Assembly (NCBI RefSeq): GCF_044962685.1
Contig: NZ_JBBKTX010000006.1
Coordinates: 1-64,000 of the forward strand
DNA: 64,000 nt
Origin: Oceanobacter antarcticus
Lineage (GTDB): Bacteria > Pseudomonadota > Gammaproteobacteria > Pseudomonadales > Oceanobacteraceae
Direction of reading: 5' to 3'
The notes under the pieces: generated by a model
The model's database searches: none
What the model was told of the DNA's origin: nothing
What the model saw: the letters and a program-made list of their open reading frames with translations, nothing else
Shown here: one piece after another, positions 1 through 9,039 of the stretch
Layout of the letters: every line of letters begins with the position of its first letter
Numbering within the stretch: the first letter of the stretch is position 1
Program-made: the position numbers and the translations under genes

Positions 1-776
1 TGTGGGTACGAAAAACCGGTGATCGGGAACACCCCATTATCTTATTTGATTACGCCAGTCGTCGTCGCACCGATGTGGCCAGATCGCTGCTTGGTGATTA
101 TCAAGGCTACCTGCAAACCGACGATTATATTGGCTATCACCGTATTGGGCAGCAAAAAGGCATCGTCGCACTGGCCTGCATGGCCCACGCTCGACGTAAG
201 TTTATCGACGCTCAGAAAGTCAGCCCAAGCCCGAAAGGAAAAGTCAGTAAAGCCGACATGGCCGTGACAATGATCAAAGGACTGTACGTCATCGAAGCCG
301 CGATTAAAGACCAACCAGCCGAACAGAAATATCAAATTCGACAAGAAAAAAGCCTGCCCCAGCTCAACAAACTCAGAGCATGGCTGGACAAAGCGTTGCA
401 ACAAACCCTGCCAAAAGGAAAAACCGGCGAAGCCTTAGCCTACCTCGATAAAAACTGGGACAAACTAACGGTCTACCTCACCGATGGGCGACTTCATATA
501 GATAATAATCCCGTCGAAAATGCTATCCGACCGTTTGCGATAGGGCGCAAAAATTGGTTATTCAGTGACAGTCAGCGTGGCGCAAAAGCCAGCGCCATGA
601 TGTACAGCCTGATAGAAACCGCCAAAGCGAACGACCTGGAGCCTTACGCGTATTTACGGAGAGTGTTTGCCCAGTTGCCGTTATGCGAAACCGTGGAAGA
701 CATTGAAAAACTGCTGCCTGAGAATATGAAAGCGGCCGTTATTTAAATCGGTAGATGGGGTTGTTTGAGCGTTTAC
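1..776 (+). mobile_element. IS66-family insertion sequence, right part
   Basis: The element is entered mid-transposase. About 30 bases after the transposase stop, the sequence closes with TTTGAGCGTTTAC (764-776). Its reverse complement begins GTAAACGC, which resembles the GTAA-type tips I associate with IS66-family inverted repeats. I therefore place the right end at about 776. The next eight bases (777-784) would be one copy of the target duplication. The left end is outside the window, so neither the inverted repeat pair nor the duplication can be checked here. Confidence 0.6.
3..746 (+). CDS. tnpC: IS66 family transposase (TnpC), C-terminal part, cut by window edge
   Basis: This is the C-terminal catalytic half of an IS66-type DDE transposase; the 5' end lies before base 1. 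The reading frame is open from base 3 to a TAA at 744-746. Family hallmarks are readable: LLGDYQGYLQTDDY near the start, CMAHARRKF, the DNNPVENAIRP block that carries the catalytic Glu, GRKNWLFSDSQRGA, and a tail ending LLPENMKAAVI. In this family the accessory orfs tnpA/tnpB lie upstream of tnpC, so they would be outside the window. No frameshift is seen in the visible part, so the copy may be intact. Family assignment is secure from motifs; whether it is active cannot be judged. Confidence 0.93.
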   Translation, partial: WVRKTGDREHPIILFDYASRRRTDVARSLLGDYQGYLQTDDYIGYHRIGQQKGIVALACMAHARRKFIDAQKVSPSPKGKVSKADMAVTMIKGLYVIEAAIKDQPAEQKYQIRQEKSLPQLNKLRAWLDKALQQTLPKGKTGEALAYLDKNWDKLTVYLTDGRLHIDNNPVENAIRPFAIGRKNWLFSDSQRGAKASAMMYSLIETAKANDLEPYAYLRRVFAQLPLCETVEDIEKLLPENMKAAVI

Positions 777-1026
777 GGGCTTTCAGACTCTATTAGCTTT
801 AGCAAATTCTGAGGTATCTTTTTATATAAATCTTTGTAGAGCTTATGACCACTGACCTTTGACGGGTACAGTCCCAGTCTCCACAAAAGCGCGCAAGCGT
901 GGCTCAAAACCGGACATTAATCCCGGTCCAATCTGAATTGCACTAAATATATACAGTTTTTATAAAGCAGCGACCCATGACTTCCAGCCCGTTTTTCAAC
1001 GAGATCGAATTCAAGGGTCAGAATTC

Positions 1027-1260
1027 ATGAGGTCAGAAATTCACAGCATTTTATTACTGGTTGAATCAGTGGATTACCTCACAGCTTACACAGCAGACGG
1101 CAAGCTCCACAGCAGCAATGCTCTGGCAGAAAACGTCACCACCCCTTCTCCATTGGTCGTAGTGGCTTTTTGCTGCAGGGCGCAAGAGTCAGTGCAATGT
1201 GCTGCTCGGAAGCGCCCATTTTTCTGTGTAATTTTTCCAACCTAACGTCAGCAGAAAGCA
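1027..1260 (+). pseudogene. Degenerate IS66-like transposase fragment
   Basis: A short open frame from 1027 encodes VDYLTAYTADGKLHSSN followed by ALAENV. This aligns by eye with the IS66 stretch LTVYLTDGRLHIDNNPVENA in the copy just upstream. After about base 1142 the match continues only in another frame, reading PFSIGRSGFLLQGARVSAM, which corresponds to PFAIGRKNWLFSDSQRGAKASAM. The fragment is therefore a frameshifted, truncated remnant of a different and more diverged IS66-like transposase in the same orientation. It lacks the N-terminal two thirds and any recognisable end. It is not expected to make a functional protein. Confidence 0.75.
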
Positions 1261-1291
1261 GCACATTTGAAACCGAAGTGCCAGGAGCCTG

Positions 1292-1323
1292 CCGGACTGA
1301 TTAATAATTCCTGATCAGACCGG
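1292..1323. other. Imperfect inverted repeat downstream of the efflux operon
   Basis: CCGGACTGAT (1292-1301) and ATCAGACCGG (1314-1323) form a 10-bp stem with one mismatch and a 12-base loop. It lies just beyond the stop of the RND permease, on the side where that minus-strand transcript ends. There is no T-run on the exit side, so a role as a terminator is only possible. Confidence 0.3.
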
Positions 1324-1354
1324 TAGAAGCTTTGCAGGCCGACCTGAAGTGCAC

Positions 1355-4300
1355 TTATATCTCCTCTGGTTTCAATACAGGACGCCCCGCCAGCTTGTTC
1401 AGCAGCTGATCCAGCAGCACATACAGGGCGGGTAGCACCAGCAAGCAGATAAAGGTGGTAAACAGGATCCCGAACCCGAGCGATACCGCCATCGGCGTAA
1501 TAAACTGCGCCTGGCGGGAGGTTTCAAACACCATGGGGGCCAAACCACCAAAGGTCGTCAGCGTGGTCAATAATATTGGCCGGAAACGCCTCACCCCGGC
1601 TTCACTGATGGCTTCCAGCGCCGTCAGATGGCGCTTGGCCCGAATGCGATTGGCGTAGTCCACCAGAATCAGGCTGTCGTTCACTACCACCCCCGCCAGC
1701 GCCACAATCCCCATAATGCTGATAATCGACAAGCTGTAACCCAGCAGGATATGGCCGAGGATTGCCCCGGCGGCACCAAACGGGATCACCAGCATCACCA
1801 GTAATGGCTGGCCGTAACTGCGGAACGGAATCGCCAGCAAGACGTAAATCAGTAGCAAGGAGAAGAAGCCGTACAGCTGCATGGCACTCATGCTTTCCCG
1901 CGTATCGGCCTGACGTCCGCGAAAATCAAAATCCAGCGTCGGGTATTGGGCTTGCAGGTCGACAAAGGCTTCTTGCTGCAATACCGTCATCACCGCCGGA
2001 ATCTGCGTCCGGGGTTCCACATCGGCGGTCACACTCACCACTTGTTTACCCGCCCGCCGCGAAATACTGGAAGGGGCCACGGTTTTTGCCAGCGTTGCCA
2101 CTTCTGCCAGAGGCACGTAACCACCCGCTGGAGTGCGGATCATCAGACGTTCAATATCGGCACTGTAACGGCGTTCATTTTGTGGCAGCCGCACCAGTAC
2201 CGTTACTTCATTCCGCTGCCGCTGCTGACGCAAGGCCCGAGCGCCGTACAACGCCGCCCGGACTTGCATGGCAACGTCGTCCGACTCCAGCCCCAGGCTG
2301 CGACCCAGGTCGTTAATTTCCACGTCCCATTGCGGTTTGCCACTGCTAAAGCTGCTGGCAATATCCTTGACGCCTCCCAGCTGTGCCATAAACACCGCCA
2401 GGTCGTCACTGGCCCGAGCCAGCAAGCGGGTATCGGTGCCACGCAGTTCCACAGTCAGGCCGCGCCCACCCGATGGGCCGCCACCCCGTTCAGAATCAAA
2501 GGTGATACTGCGAATGCCGGGGATTTCTCCCATGGCTGTGCGCCAGCGTTTGGCGACTTCATGAGCAGAAATCGGCCGAATTTCGGAATCCACCAGCCGC
2601 GCTTCCACTTCAACGGTTGAGCCATCGATGCTGCCTTCCACACTCACCAGCAGCGGTGTTCCTGCGGCCTCGACCGGTGCAACAATATCGCGCAGCCGCG
2701 CTTCCAGTTGCAGCCGAACGTCCAGCGCCTGCTCAAAAGGCGCATTGGATGGCAGCTCCACCTGAGCGACGGTAAATTCACCTTCAAGTCGTGGAAACAT
2801 ACTGAAACCCATGCGGCCACTGAAGGCCCAGGCCAGCACGGTGATGCCCAGCGCCAGTGCGATCGCCAGGGTTAATCCGGGGTTACGCAAACTGCGGCCC
2901 AGCAGCGGGCGGTACACCCTCTCGATAAAGCGCCCAAGCTGGCCATCCACTGCCTCTTGTATGGCATCCAGCTTGCGCCCCAGTCGGCTCTCCGGCTTTT
3001 CTTTCAGATGCGCCAGGTGCGACGGCAGAATAAACAATGCTTCCAGCCAGGAGATCAGAAAACAGCTGATCACCACGATCGGAATCGCCAGGAACAGCTT
3101 GCCCATCATGCCGGGCAGCGCCAACAGCGGTAGAAACGCCGCGACATTGGTCAGAATCGCAAACGCCAGCGGACTGGCCACTTCACGAGCGCCCACCACT
3201 GCCGCGTCGGCAAACGGCATGCCCTGCTGCATATGTTCGTAAATATTTTCACCGGCAATAATGGCGTCATCCACCACGATCCCGAGGGCAACAATGAAGG
3301 CAAACATCGAGATCATGTTGATGGAAACATCCACCGCTGGCAGTAACAGCAAGGATCCCAGAAAGGCCGTCGGAATGCCCATGGTGACCCAGAACGCCAG
3401 TCGGTATTCCAGAAACAGACTGAGCAACACCAGTACCAGAATCAAGCCGATAGCGGCATTTTTGATCAGCAAGCCCACTCGCTGATTGTAGGTTTTGCCA
3501 TCATCATCGGTGACCACAATTTTGACACCCGGCGGTAGCCAGCTGCGAATGTCATCGAGTTTTTCATGTACTGCGGCCGCCACCGTCAGCGGCGTTTGCT
3601 GCTCGGCACGATAGACGTCGTAGCGAATTGCTTCCTGACCGTCGTAAGTCACCAACCGCCGGGCATCACCAAAGCCCTCTTGCACATGGGCAATATCACC
3701 CAGCCGCAAGCGCACACCAGCGGCATCGGCAATCACCGGGATGTCATTAAACTCCCCGGCCCAGTAACGACGTTGATCCAGTGCCACCAGAATATCGCCG
3801 CCCGGTGTTTTGACCGTACCGGCGCTTTGTTCAATGGCATTATTGCCAACAGCGCTGGCGATGTCCTGCAAGGTCAGACCGTAACGCTGCAATTCTGCCT
3901 GGGGGATTTCTATATGGATTTCTTCATCCGGGGTGCCGGTCAGCTCGACCTTGGAGATATCCGCTGAGGACAACAGTTCATCCTTTACCTGTTCGGCCAG
4001 GCGCTTCAGCGCAAAGGTATCCAGCGGTCCAAAAATCGCCATTTCCACCACACTGATATTACGGCTGGCAATTCTGACGATGGGGGTTTCCATTTGCGCC
4101 GGAAAGGTCGTGATCCGATTCACCGCCTGCTGCACATCCTGATAGGCCTGCTGGCGGTCGGTGCCATTGTCGAGTTCGATATTGATTCTGGCACTGCCCT
4201 GGGAGGCGGTGGAATTCACTTCTTTCAGGCCATCAACGGCAGCCAGCTCGTTCTCGATAGGCAGTACGACACCTTGTTCCATCTCCGTCGGCGTCGCCCC

Positions 4301-4474
4301 CGGATAGCCAACCTGAACGATCACAGCCTCGGCTTCGTAGGATGGAATAAACTCCTTGCGGATCGTCAGCGACATCATAAAGCCACCGAGGATCAGTACC
4401 GCCATCAGCAGGTTGGGAGCCACCCCGTGGCGCGACATCCAGGCGATCGGGCCATTCCCTTGCGCCACACTCAT
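1355..4474 (-). CDS. RND efflux pump inner-membrane permease (HAE1 family)
   Basis: This is the proton-driven inner-membrane subunit of a tripartite efflux pump, 1039 aa, the usual length for the hydrophobe/amphiphile efflux RND family. An N-terminal membrane segment (GVAPNLLMAVLILGGFM) is followed by a large periplasmic porter domain with GYPGATPTEMEQGV and DVQQAVNR. A second block of membrane helices carries ALGIVVDDAIIAGEN, the TM4 aspartate pair used for proton relay. The second half repeats this layout and ends with ALAGVVVNDSLILVDYAN. It is the last gene of the three-gene operon, overlapping the adaptor by 4 bp (ATGA). The substrate cannot be read from sequence; drugs, metabolites or detergents are all possible. 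Some members of the family export signalling molecules. Confidence 0.95.
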   Translation of the reverse strand: MSVAQGNGPIAWMSRHGVAPNLLMAVLILGGFMMSLTIRKEFIPSYEAEAVIVQVGYPGATPTEMEQGVVLPIENELAAVDGLKEVNSTASQGSARINIELDNGTDRQQAYQDVQQAVNRITTFPAQMETPIVRIASRNISVVEMAIFGPLDTFALKRLAEQVKDELLSSADISKVELTGTPDEEIHIEIPQAELQRYGLTLQDIASAVGNNAIEQSAGTVKTPGGDILVALDQRRYWAGEFNDIPVIADAAGVRLRLGDIAHVQEGFGDARRLVTYDGQEAIRYDVYRAEQQTPLTVAAAVHEKLDDIRSWLPPGVKIVVTDDDGKTYNQRVGLLIKNAAIGLILVLVLLSLFLEYRLAFWVTMGIPTAFLGSLLLLPAVDVSINMISMFAFIVALGIVVDDAIIAGENIYEHMQQGMPFADAAVVGAREVASPLAFAILTNVAAFLPLLALPGMMGKLFLAIPIVVISCFLISWLEALFILPSHLAHLKEKPESRLGRKLDAIQEAVDGQLGRFIERVYRPLLGRSLRNPGLTLAIALALGITVLAWAFSGRMGFSMFPRLEGEFTVAQVELPSNAPFEQALDVRLQLEARLRDIVAPVEAAGTPLLVSVEGSIDGSTVEVEARLVDSEIRPISAHEVAKRWRTAMGEIPGIRSITFDSERGGGPSGGRGLTVELRGTDTRLLARASDDLAVFMAQLGGVKDIASSFSSGKPQWDVEINDLGRSLGLESDDVAMQVRAALYGARALRQQRQRNEVTVLVRLPQNERRYSADIERLMIRTPAGGYVPLAEVATLAKTVAPSSISRRAGKQVVSVTADVEPRTQIPAVMTVLQQEAFVDLQAQYPTLDFDFRGRQADTRESMSAMQLYGFFSLLLIYVLLAIPFRSYGQPLLVMLVIPFGAAGAILGHILLGYSLSIISIMGIVALAGVVVNDSLILVDYANRIRAKRHLTALEAISEAGVRRFRPILLTTLTTFGGLAPMVFETSRQAQFITPMAVSLGFGILFTTFICLLVLPALYVLLDQLLNKLAGRPVLKPEEI

Positions 4475-5661
4475 GGCCGGACTCCCGCCGACGTAGCGGT
4501 GTCAGTCGCTGATGCACGGGTCGCCAGGCGCACCGGCATGCCTGCCGTCACGCTATCCAGGCGATTCACCAACAGTTGATCGCCTGGCTGTAATCCAGAG
4601 CCAACCCAGACCAGCGTTCGACCTTGATAAAGTACTTCAGGTTTACGCAGTATCATCTTGTTATTGTTAACAACCCACAGGCTGCCGTCGTCGTTCATCT
4701 GTTGCAATGGCACCGTAACGCTATTGCGGATGGGCTTGCCTTGCAGCTCGACTGAGACAAAATCATTCAGCAGCAGTACCGGCTCAGCAGGATGATTCAG
4801 GCTCAACGGATCACGCACCGCCACCATCAACCGTGCCTGACGGTCGTTGCTATCCACTCCGGGCAGCAAATTCAGAATCCGCGCTTCTCGGGTCTGACCG
4901 CCCCAACCAGGATGATGAAGCAGCACCGGGGCCTCCGGATCCAGCCACGGCAAAAAGCCCCGAGGCACTTTGACTTCAACCCAGAATTCATCGGTATTAA
5001 CCAGTTCAAACAAAGTCGCTGAATTGCCAACCTGGCTGCCAGTCGCCACACCGCGTGACTGTATCTGGCCATTAAAGGGCATCGTTACCCGAGTACGGGA
5101 CAGATTCAGTCGTGCCTGATTTACCGCCGCACGGGCATTGAGCAAAACCGCTTTGGCACTGGCAATTTGTGGTTCACGTAACACCAGCGCCCGATCCGAA
5201 GCTGCCAGCTGACGTGCCGCCAGCTGATACTCATCGGCGGCCAGCGCCGACGCTCCCTGTTCAATATCCAGACTCGCCTGTGCCTGCACCAGAGCAGCTT
5301 CGCGCTGCTGTAATATCAGCTCGTAATCCCGTGGCTCGATGGTCAACAAAGCAGCACCCGCCTTGAGTGTGGCCCCTGGCACTGCCGCAGCCGCCACGGC
5401 CACGACCCGGCCGCTGACCTGCGCCTGCAGCGATACCTGCTCAGCCGCCATCACCTGGCCCCCGGCCTGCCAGACCGGACGAACATCCCCGCTGCCTGGC
5501 GGTTGCACTTCCACCAGCCGCGCCTGAACGTCAGGCTTGACTCGTGTTGGCACCGGCGCTGTTTTTAGTACGACCCAGGCAGCCGCACCGCCCAGTATCA
5601 GCACCAGCAGCACCAGCCATACTTTACCTGCCTGTTTTGTCATGCCTGTTTGTTGCTTCAT
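4471..5661 (-). CDS. RND efflux periplasmic adaptor (membrane fusion protein)
   Basis: This is the adaptor that links the RND permease to the outer-membrane channel, 396 aa. It begins with a short cytoplasmic tail and one membrane anchor (VWLVLLVLILGGAAAWVVL). A barrel-sandwich (lipoyl-like) half follows with VSLQAQVSGRVVAV. The helical hairpin comes next (roughly residues 100-180), then the returning lipoyl half (LSRTRVTMPFNGQI) and beta-barrel domains. These are the standard parts of HlyD/AcrA-type adaptors. It overlaps the outer-membrane gene upstream and the permease downstream by 4 bp each, so the three proteins are almost certainly translationally coupled. Confidence 0.93.
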   Translation of the reverse strand: MKQQTGMTKQAGKVWLVLLVLILGGAAAWVVLKTAPVPTRVKPDVQARLVEVQPPGSGDVRPVWQAGGQVMAAEQVSLQAQVSGRVVAVAAAAVPGATLKAGAALLTIEPRDYELILQQREAALVQAQASLDIEQGASALAADEYQLAARQLAASDRALVLREPQIASAKAVLLNARAAVNQARLNLSRTRVTMPFNGQIQSRGVATGSQVGNSATLFELVNTDEFWVEVKVPRGFLPWLDPEAPVLLHHPGWGGQTREARILNLLPGVDSNDRQARLMVAVRDPLSLNHPAEPVLLLNDFVSVELQGKPIRNSVTVPLQQMNDDGSLWVVNNNKMILRKPEVLYQGRTLVWVGSGLQPGDQLLVNRLDSVTAGMPVRLATRASATDTATSAGVRP

Positions 5662-7094
5662 TCTTGTGGCTCTCCAGCATCAGCCCCGGTGAAATCTCCG
5701 TGACTGACGGAGCGATACAGTTGAATTCGATACTGCAGTTGTTGCCAATGCCCATCAAGCACCTCTCGCTCCAGCGCCAGTACATCCTGCTGGGCATTCA
5801 GTAATGCCAGAAAATCGCCAACACCACGACGATAGCGAGCCAGCTGGAACCCTTCGGTCTGACGCGCCAGGTGCAGCTGTTTTGTCAGGCTGACCAACAG
5901 ATCGCTGGCCTGCTGTTCTTGCACCAGCACTTGCTGAACCTCTTGTGCCGCTGCCAGTAACGTTTGCTGATACTCCGCCACGGCGGCCTGCACACTGGCC
6001 TGCGAAGCAGCTAGCGCTGCCCGGCGACTGCCACCATCCAGCAATGGCACGACCAGTCCGGCAGCCAGGTTGCCCACCCAGTGATCAAAGACATCGGCCA
6101 GGTTGGCATCCGCAGCGGAGTACGAAGCCGACAGCGTCAACCGTGGGTAGCGGTTTGCCACTGCCACCGCGACTGCCGCATTGGCCGACTGCAAGGCGAA
6201 CCAGGCTTGCTGTACATCCGGGCGCTGCTGTAAAGCCGTCAGAGAAACAAGCGGGGGTTGCAACGGCAATTCAGGCAAAGAGCGAGACGCAGCCAACTCG
6301 GGCACCACATCGACTCGCAACCAGTCACTGCGCCCAAGCCAGACAGCCAGTTGCTGCTGATAGATCACTTGCTGGGCGCGGTCGGCCACCAGACCGGCAA
6401 CAACGCCTTCTTGCAACTGTTGCTGTTGCCAGACATCCGAAACCGCAGCCTGCCCGCGATTAAAACGCGCCTCGGTCACGGCCAATGCCGACGCAATACG
6501 CTGCTGCTGCCGGGTTAACAATGCAATCCGGCCTTGCTGACGTAACCAGCCAAACCAGCTACCAGCTACCTCACCAGCAAGGGTATTGGCCGCCACACGT
6601 ACCGTTGCAGCACTACCCTGGGCATTTAACTGGCCTTGCTGCTGTAACGCGCCAATCCGGCCCCAGAAATCAATTTCATAAGTCGCCGACAATCCGGCAT
6701 TCCAGTTATTGGCAGCGGAATCAGGACCAAATGAACGACTGCGAGACAGGCTGGCATCCAGGCTCGGATACTGTTCCGCACCGGACTGCCGCGCCAGAGC
6801 CTGACTCTGCTGCAGCCTGGCCCAGGCAGATTGGAGGGTAAAGTTGTGTTCCAGACCGGTCTCAATCAGCTGATCAAGATAGTCATCATGAAAGGCTTGC
6901 CACCAGCGGGCATCCACTGGCTCGCCAGCGGTCATACTGGCATCGGCCAAACCCGGAATATCCAGTGACTGCGGCTGCACCGGATCAATCGTGCTACAGC
7001 CGACCACCGTCACCAGCACCCACCAACACGGCAACAACAGCACACACGACCATCTCCGGTCGGGCCGTGCGGAAATAGATAATGCAACACTCAC
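5658..7094 (-). CDS. Outer-membrane efflux lipoprotein (OprM/NodT family)
   Basis: This is the TolC-like outer-membrane channel of the pump, 478 aa and first gene of the operon. The N terminus is a lipoprotein signal with a hydrophobic run and a VVGC lipobox (Cys at about residue 33). The body carries WWQAFHDDYLDQLI near the N terminus, two internally similar coiled halves rich in Gln and Ala, and the Q-R-P-D-V motif. All are typical of OprM/NodT proteins. The start is GTG, supported by a GGGAGA ribosome site about 7 bases upstream. No regulator gene is adjacent; a 12-bp tandem repeat lies just upstream. Confidence 0.93.
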   Translation of the reverse strand: MSVALSISARPDRRWSCVLLLPCWWVLVTVVGCSTIDPVQPQSLDIPGLADASMTAGEPVDARWWQAFHDDYLDQLIETGLEHNFTLQSAWARLQQSQALARQSGAEQYPSLDASLSRSRSFGPDSAANNWNAGLSATYEIDFWGRIGALQQQGQLNAQGSAATVRVAANTLAGEVAGSWFGWLRQQGRIALLTRQQQRIASALAVTEARFNRGQAAVSDVWQQQQLQEGVVAGLVADRAQQVIYQQQLAVWLGRSDWLRVDVVPELAASRSLPELPLQPPLVSLTALQQRPDVQQAWFALQSANAAVAVAVANRYPRLTLSASYSAADANLADVFDHWVGNLAAGLVVPLLDGGSRRAALAASQASVQAAVAEYQQTLLAAAQEVQQVLVQEQQASDLLVSLTKQLHLARQTEGFQLARYRRGVGDFLALLNAQQDVLALEREVLDGHWQQLQYRIQLYRSVSHGDFTGADAGEPQE

Positions 7095-7152
7095 CGGGCA
7101 TCTCCCTGGCAGTTAAAACAGCGCATAACACGCATGGTCAGATAACACCCGC

Positions 7153-7224
7153 AACGACATCCCAAACGACATCCCAAACGACATCCCAAACGACATCCCA
7201 AACGACATCCCAAACGACATCCCA
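7153..7224. repeat. 12-bp tandem repeat, six perfect units
   Basis: Six identical copies of AACGACATCCCA run from 7153 to 7224, followed by a half unit to 7230. The array sits 59 bp upstream of the efflux operon start, in the 360-bp gap before the CheX-like gene. Either strand can be read as a periodic peptide (TTSQ repeats on plus, GCRL repeats on minus), but neither open frame looks like a gene. The rest of the gap (7231-7456) shows no feature I recognise. Confidence 0.95.
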
Positions 7225-7456
7225 AACGACCATCTACAGGGCAAACTGCCGCGTCAGACTCATCGCATTTTTGAAAAGTTCCGTCAAGGATCGTCAACCA
7301 CAACCTGTAGATCAGCTGCGCCGCCAGCGAGGCATAAGCAGGCTATAAAATAGTCCATCACGCCGGGAGGGAAACAAGGAGATAATAATAAAAGAGATTG
7401 CTGTTCAAACTGCAGCAACCAGACAGGTTGCCGCCATGCGGTGCCGAACGTCGTAG

Positions 7457-7948
7457 CTATCCGGCAATCACCCTGGCGCGATCCAGGCGACTACTGAATA
7501 CCACTTCGATAAAAAACGGGCCAGCCTTGGTCTCGAACGGAATCACCAGCACCGGGCCGTTCACCGCATGGGCCACCAGATCATCACCAAACAGCAGCTG
7601 CGGTTGGGCCATTTCAAAATCAAAGCCTTTTTCCCACAGCAACTTGCGCGCCCCACCCGACAGCATGTTGGTCAATTCGCCGGTCAGATCGCGGCAGGAG
7701 TCATCCAGCTGGCTGATTTCTTCACCCAGCATCAGGCTGCTGATCATCAGAATAGCGCCTTCAGAAAAGCTGATCGCCAACGACCCGCGTACCGTGTCAC
7801 CGGCCATAGGAATCAGACCCGTCACCACACCCAGCGGCGCATCATCCGGCTTCACATAAGGCTTTTGATACTCACAGGTCATGGATGCCATGGTCGCCAG
7901 TATATTGTTGATGGTCTCAACAAAAGGATTGATATACTCAACGTTCAT
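7457..7948 (-). CDS. CheX-like chemotaxis phosphatase domain protein
   Basis: A 163-aa single-domain protein of the CheC/CheX/FliY phosphatase superfamily. Proteins of this type dephosphorylate CheY-like response regulators. The signature helix reads DLTGELTNMLSGGARK; Glu91 and Asn94 fit the E-x-x-N catalytic pair of the family. The preceding GDTVRGSLAISFSE strand and the closing PFFIEVVF strand also fit the CheX fold. A strong GGAGGT ribosome site precedes the ATG by about 9 bases. No chemotaxis or response-regulator gene lies nearby, so its partner must be encoded elsewhere. Confidence 0.82.
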   Translation of the reverse strand: MNVEYINPFVETINNILATMASMTCEYQKPYVKPDDAPLGVVTGLIPMAGDTVRGSLAISFSEGAILMISSLMLGEEISQLDDSCRDLTGELTNMLSGGARKLLWEKGFDFEMAQPQLLFGDDLVAHAVNGPVLVIPFETKAGPFFIEVVFSSRLDRARVIAG

Positions 7949-8266
7949 GAATCAAACCACCTCCGGGGGAGCCAAACCAGACCGTCATATCTGCACCTAA
8001 ACTCCAGCTACGATATCGCCAGTGTAGTCCAGCGCGCCATTCCGGAGCGTTGCCGGGTCTATATTCCAACCCCCAAAACACCCCGACCTGTCATTCCAGC
8101 CTAAGCTGTCATGGCCATCTGTTACTTTATGACCAGTACCTACCCCAAACCCAAACCCAAACTCAAAAAACATGACCTGCAGTTAGGAGCCTACCGACTG
8201 TGATCGCTTGCCACCACAGCCAGTCTTCAACGGCTATCACTCATCGACATCAAAGACCTTAACGAC
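7949..8266. other. Intergenic gap without recognisable gene
   Basis: This 318-bp stretch separates the CheX-like gene from hpt. Apart from a run of CCCAAA units at about 8144-8162 and a pair of similar AAAGACCTT motifs just before hpt's stop, I see no promoter, hairpin or coding signal that I would defend. Confidence 0.5.
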
Positions 8267-8830
8267 TCAAAGACCTTTAACCGCATAAATACCGGGCGCA
8301 TTGCGCCAAAAACCCCGGTAATCCATACCGCAACCAAACACATAGCGGTCTTCCACTTCCAGCCCAACAAAATCGACTGTCAGCGCGCTGGTTTTACGAT
8401 CGTGAATCTTGTTAACCAGCACCGCCGTAAGCACTTCCCTGGCACCCTGTTGACGACAGGCTTCCACCACCGCCGCCAGGGTATGTCCTTCATCAAAAAT
8501 ATCGTCGAGGATCAGCACCGTACGATCAGCCATGGGCACAGACGGAGGTGCTTGCCATTGCAGCTCGGCGCTGCCGGTCACATCTCCCCGGTAACGGGTC
8601 GCGTGCATATAGCCAACTTCCAGCGCAAAACCCAGCCGTGGCAACAACAGTCCGGCTAGCACCAGCCCCCCGTTCATAATGGTATAGACCACAGGAACAG
8701 ACTGCTGCAATCGCTCGGTAATATCGGCTGCCAGCCGATTGATCGCATCATCAACCTGTTGTGGCGTTTTCAGCAAATCGGCTTCTTGCAACACAGCATC
8801 CAGCTGTTCTTTGGTCGGCATATCGCTCAT
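8267..8830 (-). CDS. hpt: Hypoxanthine-guanine phosphoribosyltransferase
   Basis: This purine salvage enzyme converts hypoxanthine or guanine plus PRPP to IMP or GMP in the cytoplasm. The 187-aa product carries the PRPP-binding loop VLILDDIFDEGHTL, the YRGD region after HATRYRGD, and the C-terminal DRYVFGCGMDYRGFWRN segment. These match the roughly 185-aa Pseudomonas-type enzymes closely. I chose the ATG at 8830 (MSDMPTKEQ) because the longer frame to 8920 adds a tail unlike the family. Flanking genes are unrelated; it looks monocistronic. Confidence 0.93.
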   Translation of the reverse strand: MSDMPTKEQLDAVLQEADLLKTPQQVDDAINRLAADITERLQQSVPVVYTIMNGGLVLAGLLLPRLGFALEVGYMHATRYRGDVTGSAELQWQAPPSVPMADRTVLILDDIFDEGHTLAAVVEACRQQGAREVLTAVLVNKIHDRKTSALTVDFVGLEVEDRYVFGCGMDYRGFWRNAPGIYAVKGL

Positions 8831-9039
8831 GGAGGTTTCCCGGCATGTCAGTAAAAAGCGGTATAGTAGCACGCAGCCGCAACTGCGGGACGGCCTGCAA
8901 CAACCGATTGGCCAGAGCAAAGTCTGGCGGCAGGAACCTTCTGCCCTGCCACGTAACCAAGTAGCAAGAACGCGCCGTTATCCTGCTTGGCAGACCAGCG
9001 GCCTTTGCCAACCACAGGGAATTTGAGGGAACTTGGCGT

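Noticed and set aside
7153..7224. Possible CRISPR array
   Set aside because: Units are 12 bp and directly abutting with no spacers; no cas genes are present.
7082..7348. Open frame on plus strand with TTSQ repeats, and the mirrored minus-strand frame at 7091-7303 with GCRL repeats
   Set aside because: Both owe their length to the 12-bp repeat, have no family pattern, and overlap the start region of the efflux operon.
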